64,000 nt of DNA, from assembly GCA_945948535.1 (NCBI GenBank), contig CAMFBN010000008.1, positions 1 through 64,000 of the forward strand, in the 5' to 3' direction. Position numbers and translations under genes: made by a program. How positions within the stretch are numbered: the stretch's first letter is position 1; every line of letters begins with the position of its first letter. Of this stretch, positions 19,402 through 29,694 are shown one piece after another. Below the pieces are notes generated by a model. The model was given only the letters and a program-made list of their open reading frames with translations, was not told the DNA's origin and ran no database searches. Source of the DNA: an uncultured Clostridia bacterium. Lineage in GTDB: Bacteria; Bacillota; Clostridia; Oscillospirales; Oscillospiraceae.

Positions 19402-20429
19402 AGGTCATGCACGTGCTCAATTCCCGCATCTACTCCGGCGCGGAGAAGGTGGTCTGCCAGATTATCAACTCCTTCCGGGGCGAGATTGAGATGGTCTATT
19501 GCAGCCCGGACAGCGATATTGTGCGGCAGATGCTTGCTGAGCAGGACGTCACCTATCTGCCCATGAAGAATATGAGCGTATCTGAGCTGCGCCGGGTCAT
19601 TCGGGAGCAGAAGCCGGATCTGATTCACGCCCACGATATGCGGGCCGGTTTTTTCAGCGCCCTGTGCTGCGGGAAAATCCCTATGGTTTCTCACATCCAC
19701 AACAATGCCTACGATGCCCGGGGATTGTCTGCCAAAACCGTGGGCTATCTGCTGGCGGGGTTCAAGGCAAAGCACATTCTTTGGGTGTCCCAAAGCTCCT
19801 TTGACGGCTATGCCTTCCATAAGCTGTTCGCGAAAAAGAGCAGCGTTTTGTATAATATCATCGATACCCAGCAGATTTATGACAAAAAAGCACAGGATTC
19901 CCATACCTACGACTATGATATGATCTATGTGGGGCGGTTGACCTACCAGAAGGACCCTCAGCGGCTGATGCGGCTGTGTGCCCGGTTAAGGCAGGACAAG
20001 CCCGATTTAAAGGTGGCCATCGTGGGCACGGGAGAATTGCTGGAGGAAGCCCAGACCCTGTGCGAAAGCCTGAATATTCAGAAAAATGTCCATTTCCTGG
20101 GCTTCCAGAGCAATCCCATCAAAATGGTGGCGGACAGCAAGGCCATGATTCTCACCTCCCGCTGGGAGGGCACCCCCATGTGCGCGCTGGAGGCCATGGC
20201 GCTGGGCACGCCCGTGGTCAGCACTCCCTCCGACGGCATGAAGGATTTGCTGGAGGACGGCGTCAGCGGCTATCTGACCGAGGACGATGAACAGATGGCC
20301 CGGGATTTGCTGAAAATTTTCGCTGATCCAGAGCACCGCAAGTATCTGGCGGATAACGCGAAGCGGAAGTTTGAATCGATTAATGACGCGGATGCCTATA
20401 AGCAGGCGATTGCTGACTGCTACAGCTGA
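19398..20429 (+). CDS. Glycosyltransferase family 4
   Basis: NSRIYSGAEKVVCQII; VGRLTYQKDPQRLMRLC; SRWEGTPMCALEAMALGTPVVST. Confidence 0.88.
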   Translation: MKVMHVLNSRIYSGAEKVVCQIINSFRGEIEMVYCSPDSDIVRQMLAEQDVTYLPMKNMSVSELRRVIREQKPDLIHAHDMRAGFFSALCCGKIPMVSHIHNNAYDARGLSAKTVGYLLAGFKAKHILWVSQSSFDGYAFHKLFAKKSSVLYNIIDTQQIYDKKAQDSHTYDYDMIYVGRLTYQKDPQRLMRLCARLRQDKPDLKVAIVGTGELLEEAQTLCESLNIQKNVHFLGFQSNPIKMVADSKAMILTSRWEGTPMCALEAMALGTPVVSTPSDGMKDLLEDGVSGYLTEDDEQMARDLLKIFADPEHRKYLADNAKRKFESINDADAYKQAIADCYS

Positions 20430-20438
20430 GGAAACACT

Positions 20439-21509
20439 ATGAAAATCATGCAGGTCATTCCCTACTTCTGCTTCGGCGGCGCGGAGATCATGTGCGAAAA
20501 TCTGACCTACGCTCTGAAAAACGCGGGGCAGGATGTGTTCGTGGTCAGCCTATACAATGAGCGTACCCCCATCGCCCAGCGCATGGAGGAAGCGGGAATC
20601 CGAATTGTATATCTCGACAAAAAGCTGGGCCTGGATTTGTCGATGGTGCCGAAACTGGCAAAGCTCATGGGGCAGGAACGCCCGGATGTGGTGCACACCC
20701 ATCTGGACGTCATCAAGTACGCGGTGCTTGCGGCGAAGCTGGCGGGCGTGAAGAAATGCGTCCATACGGTGCACAGTCTGGCCGACCGGGAGGCGGAGGG
20801 CCGGATTCAGAAAATCATCAACGGCACCTACTTCCGCCGTGGCTGGTCAACCCCCGTGGCCCTGACCCCGGAGGTGCAGGCTTCCGTTGCGGAATTTTAC
20901 GGCCTGCCTCTGGCGCGCATTCCCGTGATTTACAACGGCATCGACCTGTCCCGGTGCATCCCCAAGACAACCTATGAAACCGGGGAAACCATGACCATCC
21001 TCCACGTAGGCCGGTTCGATGTGCCCAAGAACCACGCCGGGCTGCTGGAAGCCTTTCGGCTTCTGCGGGAAACCCATCCGGAATGCCGCCTGCGGCTGGT
21101 AGGGGACGGCGATTTGCGGGCCGACATGGAAGCGCTGGCGAAGGAAAAGGGCGTTTCGGATGCTGTGGAGTTCTGCGGAATGCAGTCCAATGTGTACCCC
21201 TATCTACACAATGCGGACATATTTACGCTGCCGTCCATCTATGAAGGAAATCCTATGACCATCATCGAAGCCATGGGCACGGGTCTGCCCATCGTCGCCT
21301 CCCGTGTGGGCGGCATCCCGGACATGATTCACGACGGGGAAAGCGGCATTCTGGTGGAGCCGGAGCCACAATCCATCTGCGCCGGGTTTACCCGTCTGGT
21401 GGAGGATGGCGCGTTGCGACAGCGTCTGGGCGAAACAGCCCTACGGGAAAGCCAGACCTTTTCCGCGGAACACATGGCCCGGGACTATCTTTCCTTTTAC
21501 GGCAAATGA
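20439..21509 (+). CDS. Glycosyltransferase family 4
   Basis: PYFCFGGAEIMCENLTYAL; VGRFDVPKNHAGLLEAF; PSIYEGNPMTIIEAMGTGLPIVAS. Confidence 0.9.
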   Translation: MKIMQVIPYFCFGGAEIMCENLTYALKNAGQDVFVVSLYNERTPIAQRMEEAGIRIVYLDKKLGLDLSMVPKLAKLMGQERPDVVHTHLDVIKYAVLAAKLAGVKKCVHTVHSLADREAEGRIQKIINGTYFRRGWSTPVALTPEVQASVAEFYGLPLARIPVIYNGIDLSRCIPKTTYETGETMTILHVGRFDVPKNHAGLLEAFRLLRETHPECRLRLVGDGDLRADMEALAKEKGVSDAVEFCGMQSNVYPYLHNADIFTLPSIYEGNPMTIIEAMGTGLPIVASRVGGIPDMIHDGESGILVEPEPQSICAGFTRLVEDGALRQRLGETALRESQTFSAEHMARDYLSFYGK

Positions 21510-21518
21510 GGTGAAACC

Positions 21519-22502
21519 ATGGACACCATTTCGGTGATTGTACCGGCCTATAACATCGGCCCTTACCTAAGCAGAAGTCTTGACAGCCTGCTTGCCCAGA
21601 CCTATCCCCAGTTGGAAATTGTTGTGGTAGACGACGGCTCCACGGACAATACGGCGCTGGTCATGCGTGAATACGCCGAAAAAAGCGATAAAATCCGCAC
21701 GGTTTTCAAGGAAAACGGCGGCGTCACCTCCGCCCGTCTCCGGGGTGTCCAAGAATCCGCTGGCGACTGGATTGCCTTCATGGACGGCGACGATTATGTG
21801 GAGCCTCAGATGTACGCAAGGCTCTTGGAGAACGCCCTGAGCACCGGCGTGGACATTTCCCACTGCGGCCATCAGGTACATTACTCCGACGGGCGGATTG
21901 AATACGTCCACCAATCCGGCAAAATCCACCGGCAGGATCACCGAACCGGCCTTTGGGAGCTGCTGGACAACCGGGACGTGAGCATGAGCCTGTGCACCAA
22001 GCTGTACCGGCGGCGGCTGTTTGAAGGCCTTGAAGACTGGATGGACCCCACCATCCGCAACAATGAAGACCTTCTCATGAATTATTACCTTTTTGACCGG
22101 GCAGAATCGGCGGTTTTTGAGGGAAACTGCCCCTATCACTACATTCTGCGCCAGAATTCCGCCTCCTGCAAGGGCATCACCGAAGCCCATATCTTTGACC
22201 CCATCCGTGTGCGCCGCCTGCTTTTGGAACGGGCCGCCCCGGAAATGAAGGGCGACGTGCATCAGGCATTGCTTCGCAATCTCCTGTTTGCCTACGCCCA
22301 GGTGGATGTGAATCCCCGGCGAAATCAATATGGAACCTACCGCCAGCGGGTGCGGGAAATGCTCCTGAAGGAGCGGGAATCCTTCTACCTGCTGAGCGTG
22401 AGAAATAAAGTGCTTGCCAATATGATCTGCTATGCCCCCTGGAGCTTCCATCTGGCCTACGGCGCCTTTGTGGCTCTGTTCCAGCGGGAGGAGCAGCATT
22501 AG
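21519..22502 (+). CDS. Glycosyltransferase family 2
   Basis: ISVIVPAYNIGPYLSRSLDSLLAQTYPQLEIVVVDDGSTDN. Confidence 0.92.
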   Translation: MDTISVIVPAYNIGPYLSRSLDSLLAQTYPQLEIVVVDDGSTDNTALVMREYAEKSDKIRTVFKENGGVTSARLRGVQESAGDWIAFMDGDDYVEPQMYARLLENALSTGVDISHCGHQVHYSDGRIEYVHQSGKIHRQDHRTGLWELLDNRDVSMSLCTKLYRRRLFEGLEDWMDPTIRNNEDLLMNYYLFDRAESAVFEGNCPYHYILRQNSASCKGITEAHIFDPIRVRRLLLERAAPEMKGDVHQALLRNLLFAYAQVDVNPRRNQYGTYRQRVREMLLKERESFYLLSVRNKVLANMICYAPWSFHLAYGAFVALFQREEQH

Positions 22503-22513
22503 AAGGAGAGAAA

Positions 22514-23497
22514 ATGACCGATTTACCGCTGATCAGCGTGGTTGTTCCGGTGTACCGGGTGGAAAAATACCTTGACCACTGCATCCGGAGCATCGCGGAG
22601 CAGACCTATCCCAATCTGGAAATTCTGCTGGTGGATGACGGCTCCCCGGACGGCAGCGGCGGCATCTGTGACCGCTGGGCGGAAGCAGACAGCCGCATCC
22701 GGGTGTTTCATAAGCAGAACGCCGGAGCCGGCGCGGCCCGGAATACGGCGCTGGACGCCGCCACGGGGGAGCTGATTGCCTTCGTGGACAGCGATGACTA
22801 CCTGCATCCCAATATGTACGCTCATCTGTACGGCCTGATGAAGGACGGGGTAGATATAGCGGAGTGTGTAATTGGCATCACGGAAAACGACGACCTGCCG
22901 ATGGACGACGGAACCGAGGCGGAAATTCTGGTGTGCGACACGGAGGATGCTCTGCGCCTGCACATTCAGGACGAGATGTTCTGCCAGACGCCCCCCAACA
23001 AGCTCTACCGCCGCTCCTGTGTCGGTGATATCCGCTTCCCGGAGGGCAACCTCATTGACGATGAGTTCTTTACCTATCAGGTTCTTGGCAACGCAAAGAA
23101 GCTGGCCCATTCCTCGGCCTGTATGTACGCCTACCGGCAGCAGCCGGGCAGCGCCATGCACAAGCCCTATTCTCTGCGGCGTTTGCAGGGGCTGGACGCC
23201 AAATTACAGCGGCTTGCCTGCTTTGAGGAGCGGTTTCCGGGCCTTGTCGGGGAAGCGAAAGCCGACTTGCTGCTGACCTGTCTGGGGGCCATGCAGGGCT
23301 GCTTACGAAGCTTATCCGGCGAGGAAATGGAAGCGGCCCGTAAAAAATTGAAAACGGTTCTTGACCAGATCACGCCCTTGGAAATCCCCGAAGGGGTTTC
23401 CACCAAGCGGAAGCTGCTTCTGACCCTCGCCCAGAGGAATCTGGAACTTACCGGAAAAATTCTGAACTTTTTAATTGACATTCACCTGCTGAGCTGA
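22514..23497 (+). CDS. Glycosyltransferase family 2
   Basis: ISVVVPVYRVEKYLDHCIRSIAEQTYPNLEILLVDDGSPDGSG. Confidence 0.92.
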   Translation: MTDLPLISVVVPVYRVEKYLDHCIRSIAEQTYPNLEILLVDDGSPDGSGGICDRWAEADSRIRVFHKQNAGAGAARNTALDAATGELIAFVDSDDYLHPNMYAHLYGLMKDGVDIAECVIGITENDDLPMDDGTEAEILVCDTEDALRLHIQDEMFCQTPPNKLYRRSCVGDIRFPEGNLIDDEFFTYQVLGNAKKLAHSSACMYAYRQQPGSAMHKPYSLRRLQGLDAKLQRLACFEERFPGLVGEAKADLLLTCLGAMQGCLRSLSGEEMEAARKKLKTVLDQITPLEIPEGVSTKRKLLLTLAQRNLELTGKILNFLIDIHLLS

Positions 23498-23505
23498 GGT
23501 GTCCA

Positions 23506-24396
23506 ATGGAATTTGCATATAAAATCACGGTATTCACCCCGACCTATAACCGGGCCTACACGCTGGAAGCGCTGTACCGTTCATTACAGCGGCAAACCTT
23601 CCATGACTTCGAGTGGCTCATTGTGGACGACGGCTCCACCGACGGGACAGAGGAACGGGTTAACAAATGGCAGGCGGAGGAAAATCCTTTTCCCATCCGT
23701 TACGTCTGGCAGGAAAACGGCGGCAAATGCCGTGCCATCAATCACGGTCTGGATTTGGCTGCGGGAGAGCTGTTTTTTACCGTGGATTCCGACGATTACC
23801 TGCTTCCCGACGCGCTGGAACAGGCGAACCGCTGGGAGGCGGCGCTGCCCAAAAACGAGAAATTCTGCGCCGTTTCCGGCAATCTGGGCACCGCTCCGGG
23901 GAAGACGCCCAACGCGCCCCTGCCGGAACCCTATTATGACGGCACCGCGCTGGACCGCTACGGCGTGGTGAAGGGAGAGCGGGCGCTGCTGTTCTATACG
24001 GAGGTGCACCGGCAGTACCCTTACCCCGTCTGCGAGGGCGAGCGGTTTATGACGGAGGCCGTGGCTTGGAACCGCATGGCTGCTGACGGCTGGAAAATTC
24101 GCTTCTTTAACGAGATTCTGACCATCTACGAATACAGGGAAGACGGCCTGACTCAGGCAGGGGACGACCTGTTCTGGAACAATCTTCAGGGCACCGGCAT
24201 CTTTTTCCGGGAGAAAGCAGAATTTCTCCATGACCCTCTGCGCAAGAAGCTGACCATGTGGTACGGCTATGCCACGGAAGCGGCGGGCAGGCTTTCAGAC
24301 GCCCAGATTGCGGATTACATCGGAATGCCCCGCGTTTTGGTGCCCCCGGTGCGCTGGATGCACAGCCTTGTACAATTACGAAAGAGGAAGAGGTAA
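23506..24396 (+). CDS. Glycosyltransferase family 2
   Basis: ITVFTPTYNRAYTLEALYRSLQRQTFHDFEWLIVDDGSTDGTE. Confidence 0.9.
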   Translation: MEFAYKITVFTPTYNRAYTLEALYRSLQRQTFHDFEWLIVDDGSTDGTEERVNKWQAEENPFPIRYVWQENGGKCRAINHGLDLAAGELFFTVDSDDYLLPDALEQANRWEAALPKNEKFCAVSGNLGTAPGKTPNAPLPEPYYDGTALDRYGVVKGERALLFYTEVHRQYPYPVCEGERFMTEAVAWNRMAADGWKIRFFNEILTIYEYREDGLTQAGDDLFWNNLQGTGIFFREKAEFLHDPLRKKLTMWYGYATEAAGRLSDAQIADYIGMPRVLVPPVRWMHSLVQLRKRKR

Positions 24397-24399
24397 GCT

Positions 24400-25242
24400 A
24401 TGGCAGACTATCACACCCATATTTCCGCCAAACATAAGTGGCTGGAGCTGAATTTGAAAGAGGTCTGGAACTACCGGGACCTCATCTACCTGTTCACCAA
24501 ACGCAATTTCGTTGTCTCCTACAAGCAGACCATTCTTGGCCCGGCGTGGCTGTTTCTGACGCCTTTGCTCAGCAGTCTGGTGCAGGCCTTTGTCTTCGGT
24601 GAAATTGCCGGCATCGGCACCGACGGCGTGCCCACGTACCTGTTCTACCTGTGCAGCAACGCCATCTGGGCCTTCTTTTCCAACTGTCTGACCACCAACG
24701 CCAGTACCTTTACGGAAAATGCGGGTGTCTTTGGCAAGGTCTATTTCCCAAGACTGGTGACCCCCATATCCAATGTTATTTCCACAATCATCCGCTTTTT
24801 CATTCAGATGATTATGGTGTGCCTGTTCCTTGCCTATTTTCTGGTTCAGGGTGCCGTGCATCCCCATTGGGCGGCATGGCTGATGATTCCGGTGGAGCTG
24901 GTGCATCTGGGCATTCTGGGTATGGGCTGCGGTATTATCATTTCCAGTATGACCACCAAGTACCGGGATTTGACGGTGCTGGTGGAGTTCGGCGTACAGA
25001 TGTGGATGTACCTGACGCCCATTGTCTACCCCCTGTCCACTGCCGCTGACGGCTGGGTGCGCACGGGACTGCTCTTAAATCCCGTGACCAGCTCCGTGGA
25101 GCTGATGCGCTACGCCATTCTGGGGCAGGGCAGCCTGCACTGGGGCTTTTACGGCTTGTCCTGGGCGGTTACCATTGTGGTGGCGCTGTTGGGTATTATG
25201 ATTTTTAACAAGGTCGAGCGGACCTTTATGGATACGGTATAA
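24400..25242 (+). CDS. Polysaccharide ABC transporter permease (Wzm/TagG-like, ABC-2)
   Basis: WNYRDLIYLFTKRNFVVSYKQTILGPAWLFLTPLL, six-TM pattern, next to ATPase. Confidence 0.9.
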   Translation: MADYHTHISAKHKWLELNLKEVWNYRDLIYLFTKRNFVVSYKQTILGPAWLFLTPLLSSLVQAFVFGEIAGIGTDGVPTYLFYLCSNAIWAFFSNCLTTNASTFTENAGVFGKVYFPRLVTPISNVISTIIRFFIQMIMVCLFLAYFLVQGAVHPHWAAWLMIPVELVHLGILGMGCGIIISSMTTKYRDLTVLVEFGVQMWMYLTPIVYPLSTAADGWVRTGLLLNPVTSSVELMRYAILGQGSLHWGFYGLSWAVTIVVALLGIMIFNKVERTFMDTV

Positions 25243-25255
25243 GGAGGCGTGTGGA

Positions 25256-26551
25256 GTGGAAACAAAAGAAGTTGCTCTGCGCCTGCAAGGCGTAAAAAAG
25301 CGCTATCGGCTGGGCCAGATCGGCGGCGGCACCCTGACGGCGGATCTGCAAAGCTGGTGGGCAAGGCTTCGGGGCAGGGAAGACCCCAACACCCTCATCG
25401 GCACCGACCAGCGACTGGTGGGTAAGACCTTTATGGCCCTCAACGGCATTGACCTGACGGTGTATAAGGGCGAGGCCCTGGGCATTATCGGCAGCAACGG
25501 CGCGGGCAAGAGCACCATGCTGAAGCTGCTGTGCCGGGTCACCGCCCCCACGGAAGGTGAAATTGACCTCTACGGGCGGGTGGCCTCCATGCTGGAGGTG
25601 GGCACCGGCTTCAACGGCGAAATGACGGGTCGGGAAAACGTCTATATGAACGGCGCGATCTTAGGCATGACCAAGGCGGAAATCGACGAAAAAATGGAAA
25701 ATATCATCGAGTTTTCCGAGGTTCGGGAGTTTATCGATACGCCGGTCAAGCGGTATTCCAGCGGTATGTTTGTGAAGCTGGCCTTCTCCGTGGCGGCGCA
25801 CCTGGACAGCGAAATCATGATTATGGACGAGGTGCTGGCGGTGGGCGACGTGGCCTTCCAGCGCAAGTGCATCGACAAAATGCGCGACGTTGCCAAGCAG
25901 GAGGGCAGAACCGTTCTCTATGTCTCCCACAACATGAGCACCATTCGCCGCCTGTGTGACCGCTGCGTGGTCATGGACAAGGGCAGAATCATTTTCGTGG
26001 GCGACGTGGAGCAGGCCATCGAGCTGTACCTGAGCAACACCCACGAGCAGTGGTCGGAGAATCAGACGGAATTTGACCTGACGGAAACGTCTTCCCGTTC
26101 CCCCTACACCCCCGGCAACGCCCAGATCACCCGTGTGGAACTTCTGGATAAGGACAGTTCCCTGTACCGTTCTGGGGAGAAAATTCGCATGAAGATCCGG
26201 GTGCATACGAAGAAGGCCTTTGACGACCTGCATCTGCGGCTGGAGCTGCGAACCCGGGACGAGACCCCGGTGGGTACCATGCCGGACGTGCTCTTAGGCC
26301 GCTGTGAGGAAAATGCGGATCAGGATTATGTGGTGGAGCTGGATCCCATCAGCCTGACGGGCGGCCGCTACCGGCTGGACATGGTTCTGTTTGAGAAGGA
26401 CGACTGCGGCAACAGCTTCGATCAGGAGCTGCTGCTGCCCGCCTTTTACTTCGAGGTTCAGGAGCCGGAGGACATTGTGTGGAATCAGGCAAACTGGGGC
26501 CATATCCGGTTTCCGGCGGCAACTGTCCGGCACTGGGGCAGGGAGGGCTGA
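25256..26551 (+). CDS. Polysaccharide ABC transporter ATP-binding protein with C-terminal Wzt-type carbohydrate-binding domain
   Basis: GSNGAGKST; YSSGMFVKLAFSVAAHLDSEIMIMDEVLAVGD; ~150-aa beta-rich C-terminal extension. Confidence 0.92.
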   Translation: METKEVALRLQGVKKRYRLGQIGGGTLTADLQSWWARLRGREDPNTLIGTDQRLVGKTFMALNGIDLTVYKGEALGIIGSNGAGKSTMLKLLCRVTAPTEGEIDLYGRVASMLEVGTGFNGEMTGRENVYMNGAILGMTKAEIDEKMENIIEFSEVREFIDTPVKRYSSGMFVKLAFSVAAHLDSEIMIMDEVLAVGDVAFQRKCIDKMRDVAKQEGRTVLYVSHNMSTIRRLCDRCVVMDKGRIIFVGDVEQAIELYLSNTHEQWSENQTEFDLTETSSRSPYTPGNAQITRVELLDKDSSLYRSGEKIRMKIRVHTKKAFDDLHLRLELRTRDETPVGTMPDVLLGRCEENADQDYVVELDPISLTGGRYRLDMVLFEKDDCGNSFDQELLLPAFYFEVQEPEDIVWNQANWGHIRFPAATVRHWGREG

Positions 26552-26554
26552 GCC

Positions 26555-27697
26555 ATGGAGCGGATTCACATTTTGTTTGTCCAACATAAGCTGGTCTGCG
26601 GCGGGGCAGAGCAGGCTCTGTTCGATCTGATTGGCCTTTTGGATAAGAAACGCTTTGAGGCAAAGGTATTTGTACAGAATCCGGGCGGCGAGTGGGAGCA
26701 GAAATTCCGGGACGCCGGTATTGCGCTCGTTTACGACTATTCCTGCCGCCAGCCCACCTGGAATCCCATCAAAAAGCTGGGCAATCTTTCCAAAAAGCTC
26801 CGAATCCGGAAGGCTTACCAAGGCGGCGGCGGGGGGCTTTTGGAGGTATGCCTGCCCCATTGGGCGGATATTGTGGTATCCTACAATGTCTGGTATCATG
26901 AAGAGCTGGTGTTTGCGAAGAACGCGAAAACCGTAAAGTACATTCACGGCGATCCCGGCACCAACCCCGACTACCGGAATGAAGCGGAAAATCACCGGGA
27001 ACTGCTCAGCCGGTTTGACCGGATTGTCTGTGTTTCCCGGTCCGCGTGGAACGCGTTCCGGCAGATCAGCGGCCTGACCCAGGGGGTTGAGCTGCATTAT
27101 AACCCAATGAACAGCGAGAATGTCCGCCGCCTGGCGAATGAGGAAGCGGACCTGCCGGATTCCGACCTGCCCTATATCTGCGCGGTGGGGCGGCTTTCTG
27201 CGGAAAAGGCCTTTGAACGGCTGATTGTGATACACAAGCGCCTGCTGGATCGGGGAATTGCTCACAGACTGGTGATTGTCGGCGACGGCCCGGATGGGGA
27301 TTTCCTGCGGCGGCTGATCCGGGCCATGGGGCTGGAGGATACGGTTGTCATGGCGGGCTACCAGCCGAACCCCTATCCGTATATGAAGCACAGCCGTTTT
27401 CTGGTCAGCAGCTCCTATACGGAGGGTCTGCCGGTGATTGCCATGGAGGCGCTGTGCCTGGGCGTGCCCATGGTAACGCCCATTGACTCGGTGGGCGAGG
27501 TATTCGGCGGTGAAACCTGCGGCCTGATTACGGAAAACAGCAACGCGGCACTGGAAGATGCCATCGCGCGGATGCTGACGGATGAAAAGCTTTATCAGCA
27601 GATGAAGCAGGGCGCACAGAGCCGAAGCGCCTTTTTTGACGGAACCAGAATGGTTCGGGAAATTGAGGATCTGTTTACGGAGCTTGCGGAGAGCTGA
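26555..27697 (+). CDS. Glycosyltransferase family 4
   Basis: GGAEQALFDLIGLLDKKRFEAKVFV; VGRLSAEKAFERLI; SSSYTEGLPVIAMEALCLGVPMV. Confidence 0.9.
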   Translation: MERIHILFVQHKLVCGGAEQALFDLIGLLDKKRFEAKVFVQNPGGEWEQKFRDAGIALVYDYSCRQPTWNPIKKLGNLSKKLRIRKAYQGGGGGLLEVCLPHWADIVVSYNVWYHEELVFAKNAKTVKYIHGDPGTNPDYRNEAENHRELLSRFDRIVCVSRSAWNAFRQISGLTQGVELHYNPMNSENVRRLANEEADLPDSDLPYICAVGRLSAEKAFERLIVIHKRLLDRGIAHRLVIVGDGPDGDFLRRLIRAMGLEDTVVMAGYQPNPYPYMKHSRFLVSSSYTEGLPVIAMEALCLGVPMVTPIDSVGEVFGGETCGLITENSNAALEDAIARMLTDEKLYQQMKQGAQSRSAFFDGTRMVREIEDLFTELAES

Positions 27698-27717
27698 CCT
27701 GCGGCGGAGGAGAAAGT

Positions 27718-28686
27718 ATGGCGGTTATCAGTGTCATCGTCCCAATTTACAATACAGAAAAACTGCTTCCCAGATGTGTAGACAGCATTCTGGCCCAGAC
27801 CTTTCAGGACTTTGAGTTGATTCTTGTGGACGACGGCAGTACCGACGGCAGCGGGGGCCTCTGCGATAAATTCGCGGGGCGGGACAGCCGGATCACTGTC
27901 CTGCATCAGAAAAACAGCGGTGTGGGTGCGGCACGAAACGCGGGACTGGACTGGGTGTATGCCCATTCTGACAGCCGGTGGATCACCTTTGTGGACAGTG
28001 ATGACTGGGCCCATCCGAAGATGCTGGAATGCCTTCTGGATGCGGCGGTGTCCGGTGGTGCACAGCTCAGCATTTGCGGCTATCAGGAGCTGTCGGGTGG
28101 GGAATTGGATCCATCTGCGGGATTAACGGCACCGGAGCGCTGGAAACCGGCAGACTTCTACCTTCAGCAGCAAATTCTGGGGACGGTGCCCTGGGGCAAG
28201 CTGTATGCCAGAAGCTGCTTTGCATCCATCCGCTATCCGGTAGGAACCTACTTTGACGATGAGTATGTGACGTATCGGATCCTCTTTGCGCAGGAGTACC
28301 TGCCGGTGGTGCCGGCACGGCTGTACGCCTATTACTGGAATCCTGAGGGTCTGACGAAGAAACCCTGGAATCCCAGACGGATGGAGGTCTGGCAGGCCTA
28401 TGAGCAGCAGATCGATTTTTTCACCCGGCGGGCGGATGCGGATATGTGCGCCTTCCGGTTTCGGGAGTATCTGGAGAATGTCTACGCCCAGCTGCTTGAG
28501 GTGCGTTCGGCGCTGGAGGGGCTGGAAAAATATGAGCGTCAGATTCGCAGCCATCTGCGGCGCCTGATCTGGCGGGCGTGGCGTTTGGGCTATATTGAAT
28601 TCTGGGTGGATTATGAGATGCTTTCCGCCTGCAGCCCCATTGCGGCAAAGCTGGGCCGTTTCTGGATGGAATGCAGTGGAAAATAG
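27718..28686 (+). CDS. Glycosyltransferase family 2
   Basis: ISVIVPIYNTEKLLPRCVDSILAQTFQDFELILVDDGSTDGSGG. Confidence 0.92.
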   Translation: MAVISVIVPIYNTEKLLPRCVDSILAQTFQDFELILVDDGSTDGSGGLCDKFAGRDSRITVLHQKNSGVGAARNAGLDWVYAHSDSRWITFVDSDDWAHPKMLECLLDAAVSGGAQLSICGYQELSGGELDPSAGLTAPERWKPADFYLQQQILGTVPWGKLYARSCFASIRYPVGTYFDDEYVTYRILFAQEYLPVVPARLYAYYWNPEGLTKKPWNPRRMEVWQAYEQQIDFFTRRADADMCAFRFREYLENVYAQLLEVRSALEGLEKYERQIRSHLRRLIWRAWRLGYIEFWVDYEMLSACSPIAAKLGRFWMECSGK

Positions 28687-28704
28687 GAGAAAGGCGGGGT
28701 TTCT

Positions 28705-29679
28705 GTGCCGGAAATCAGCATTATTGTCCCGGTGTACCGGGCGGAAAAATACTTGAATGATTGTGTTGACAGCATTCTGAACCAGACGTATTCGGATTTT
28801 GAGCTGGTGCTGATTGAGGATGGCAGCCCGGACCAGAGCGGCGCCATCTGCGATGAATACGCCCAGCGGGATGACCGGGTGCGGGTGATTCACCAGAAAA
28901 ATCAGGGTCAGGCGGCGGCGAGAAATCATGCCCTGCCCATGACCCAGGGAAAGTGGCTGTGCTATGTGGACAGCGACGACACCATCCATCCCCAGATGCT
29001 GGAGCAGCTGCACCGGGCGGCGGTGGAAAGCGGCGCGGGCATCAGTATGTGCCAAATGCTGGAAGCCCCGGAACCTCCCGAGGATTATGAACAGCCGGTG
29101 GAATTTTCCTATACGCTTCTGACCATGGACGAAAAAACCCTGACGGAGCTTCACGACCGGGAGGCCTATCCCGGCTGGGTGGCCTGCGCAAAGCTGATCC
29201 GCCGGGAGTATGTGGAGGGGTATCCCTTCCATACGGGCCGGGTCTACGAGGACAACGAGGCGGTGACCCGGTGGCTTCTTCCGGCTAAGACGCTGGCGAT
29301 GCTTCCAACACAGCTGTATTTTTACCGGACGAACCCGGAAAGTACCACAAAGAGCCAGTTCAGCCTGAAAAGGCTGGATTATCTCTGGGCACTGGAAAGC
29401 ATGATCAGCTATTTTCAGTCGGTGGGCTTCCACACCCTTGCCCAGCGGTTTGTGGAGCGGTATGTGGAGGCGGCGGCCTCTGCCTGCTACGGCGTGCGCA
29501 ATGAGCTGAAACGTCCGGAGCGGGCCAACGGAATTCTGGCGGATGTTCAGAGGTTTCTGCGGCGGGAGAATCTGAAGCTGACCCGGCGGGAACGGCTGAG
29601 CCTGCTGGAAGCAGCCCACCCAAACGCCATGGGCCGCTTCTGGTCCGTGGCGGAGAAGGTGCGAAAGCTCTGGAAATGA
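28705..29679 (+). CDS. Glycosyltransferase family 2
   Basis: ISIIVPVYRAEKYLNDCVDSILNQTYSDFELVLIEDGSPDQSG; GTG start. Confidence 0.92.
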   Translation: MPEISIIVPVYRAEKYLNDCVDSILNQTYSDFELVLIEDGSPDQSGAICDEYAQRDDRVRVIHQKNQGQAAARNHALPMTQGKWLCYVDSDDTIHPQMLEQLHRAAVESGAGISMCQMLEAPEPPEDYEQPVEFSYTLLTMDEKTLTELHDREAYPGWVACAKLIRREYVEGYPFHTGRVYEDNEAVTRWLLPAKTLAMLPTQLYFYRTNPESTTKSQFSLKRLDYLWALESMISYFQSVGFHTLAQRFVERYVEAAASACYGVRNELKRPERANGILADVQRFLRRENLKLTRRERLSLLEAAHPNAMGRFWSVAEKVRKLWK

Positions 29680-29694
29680 CCGGGAGGGACACAC

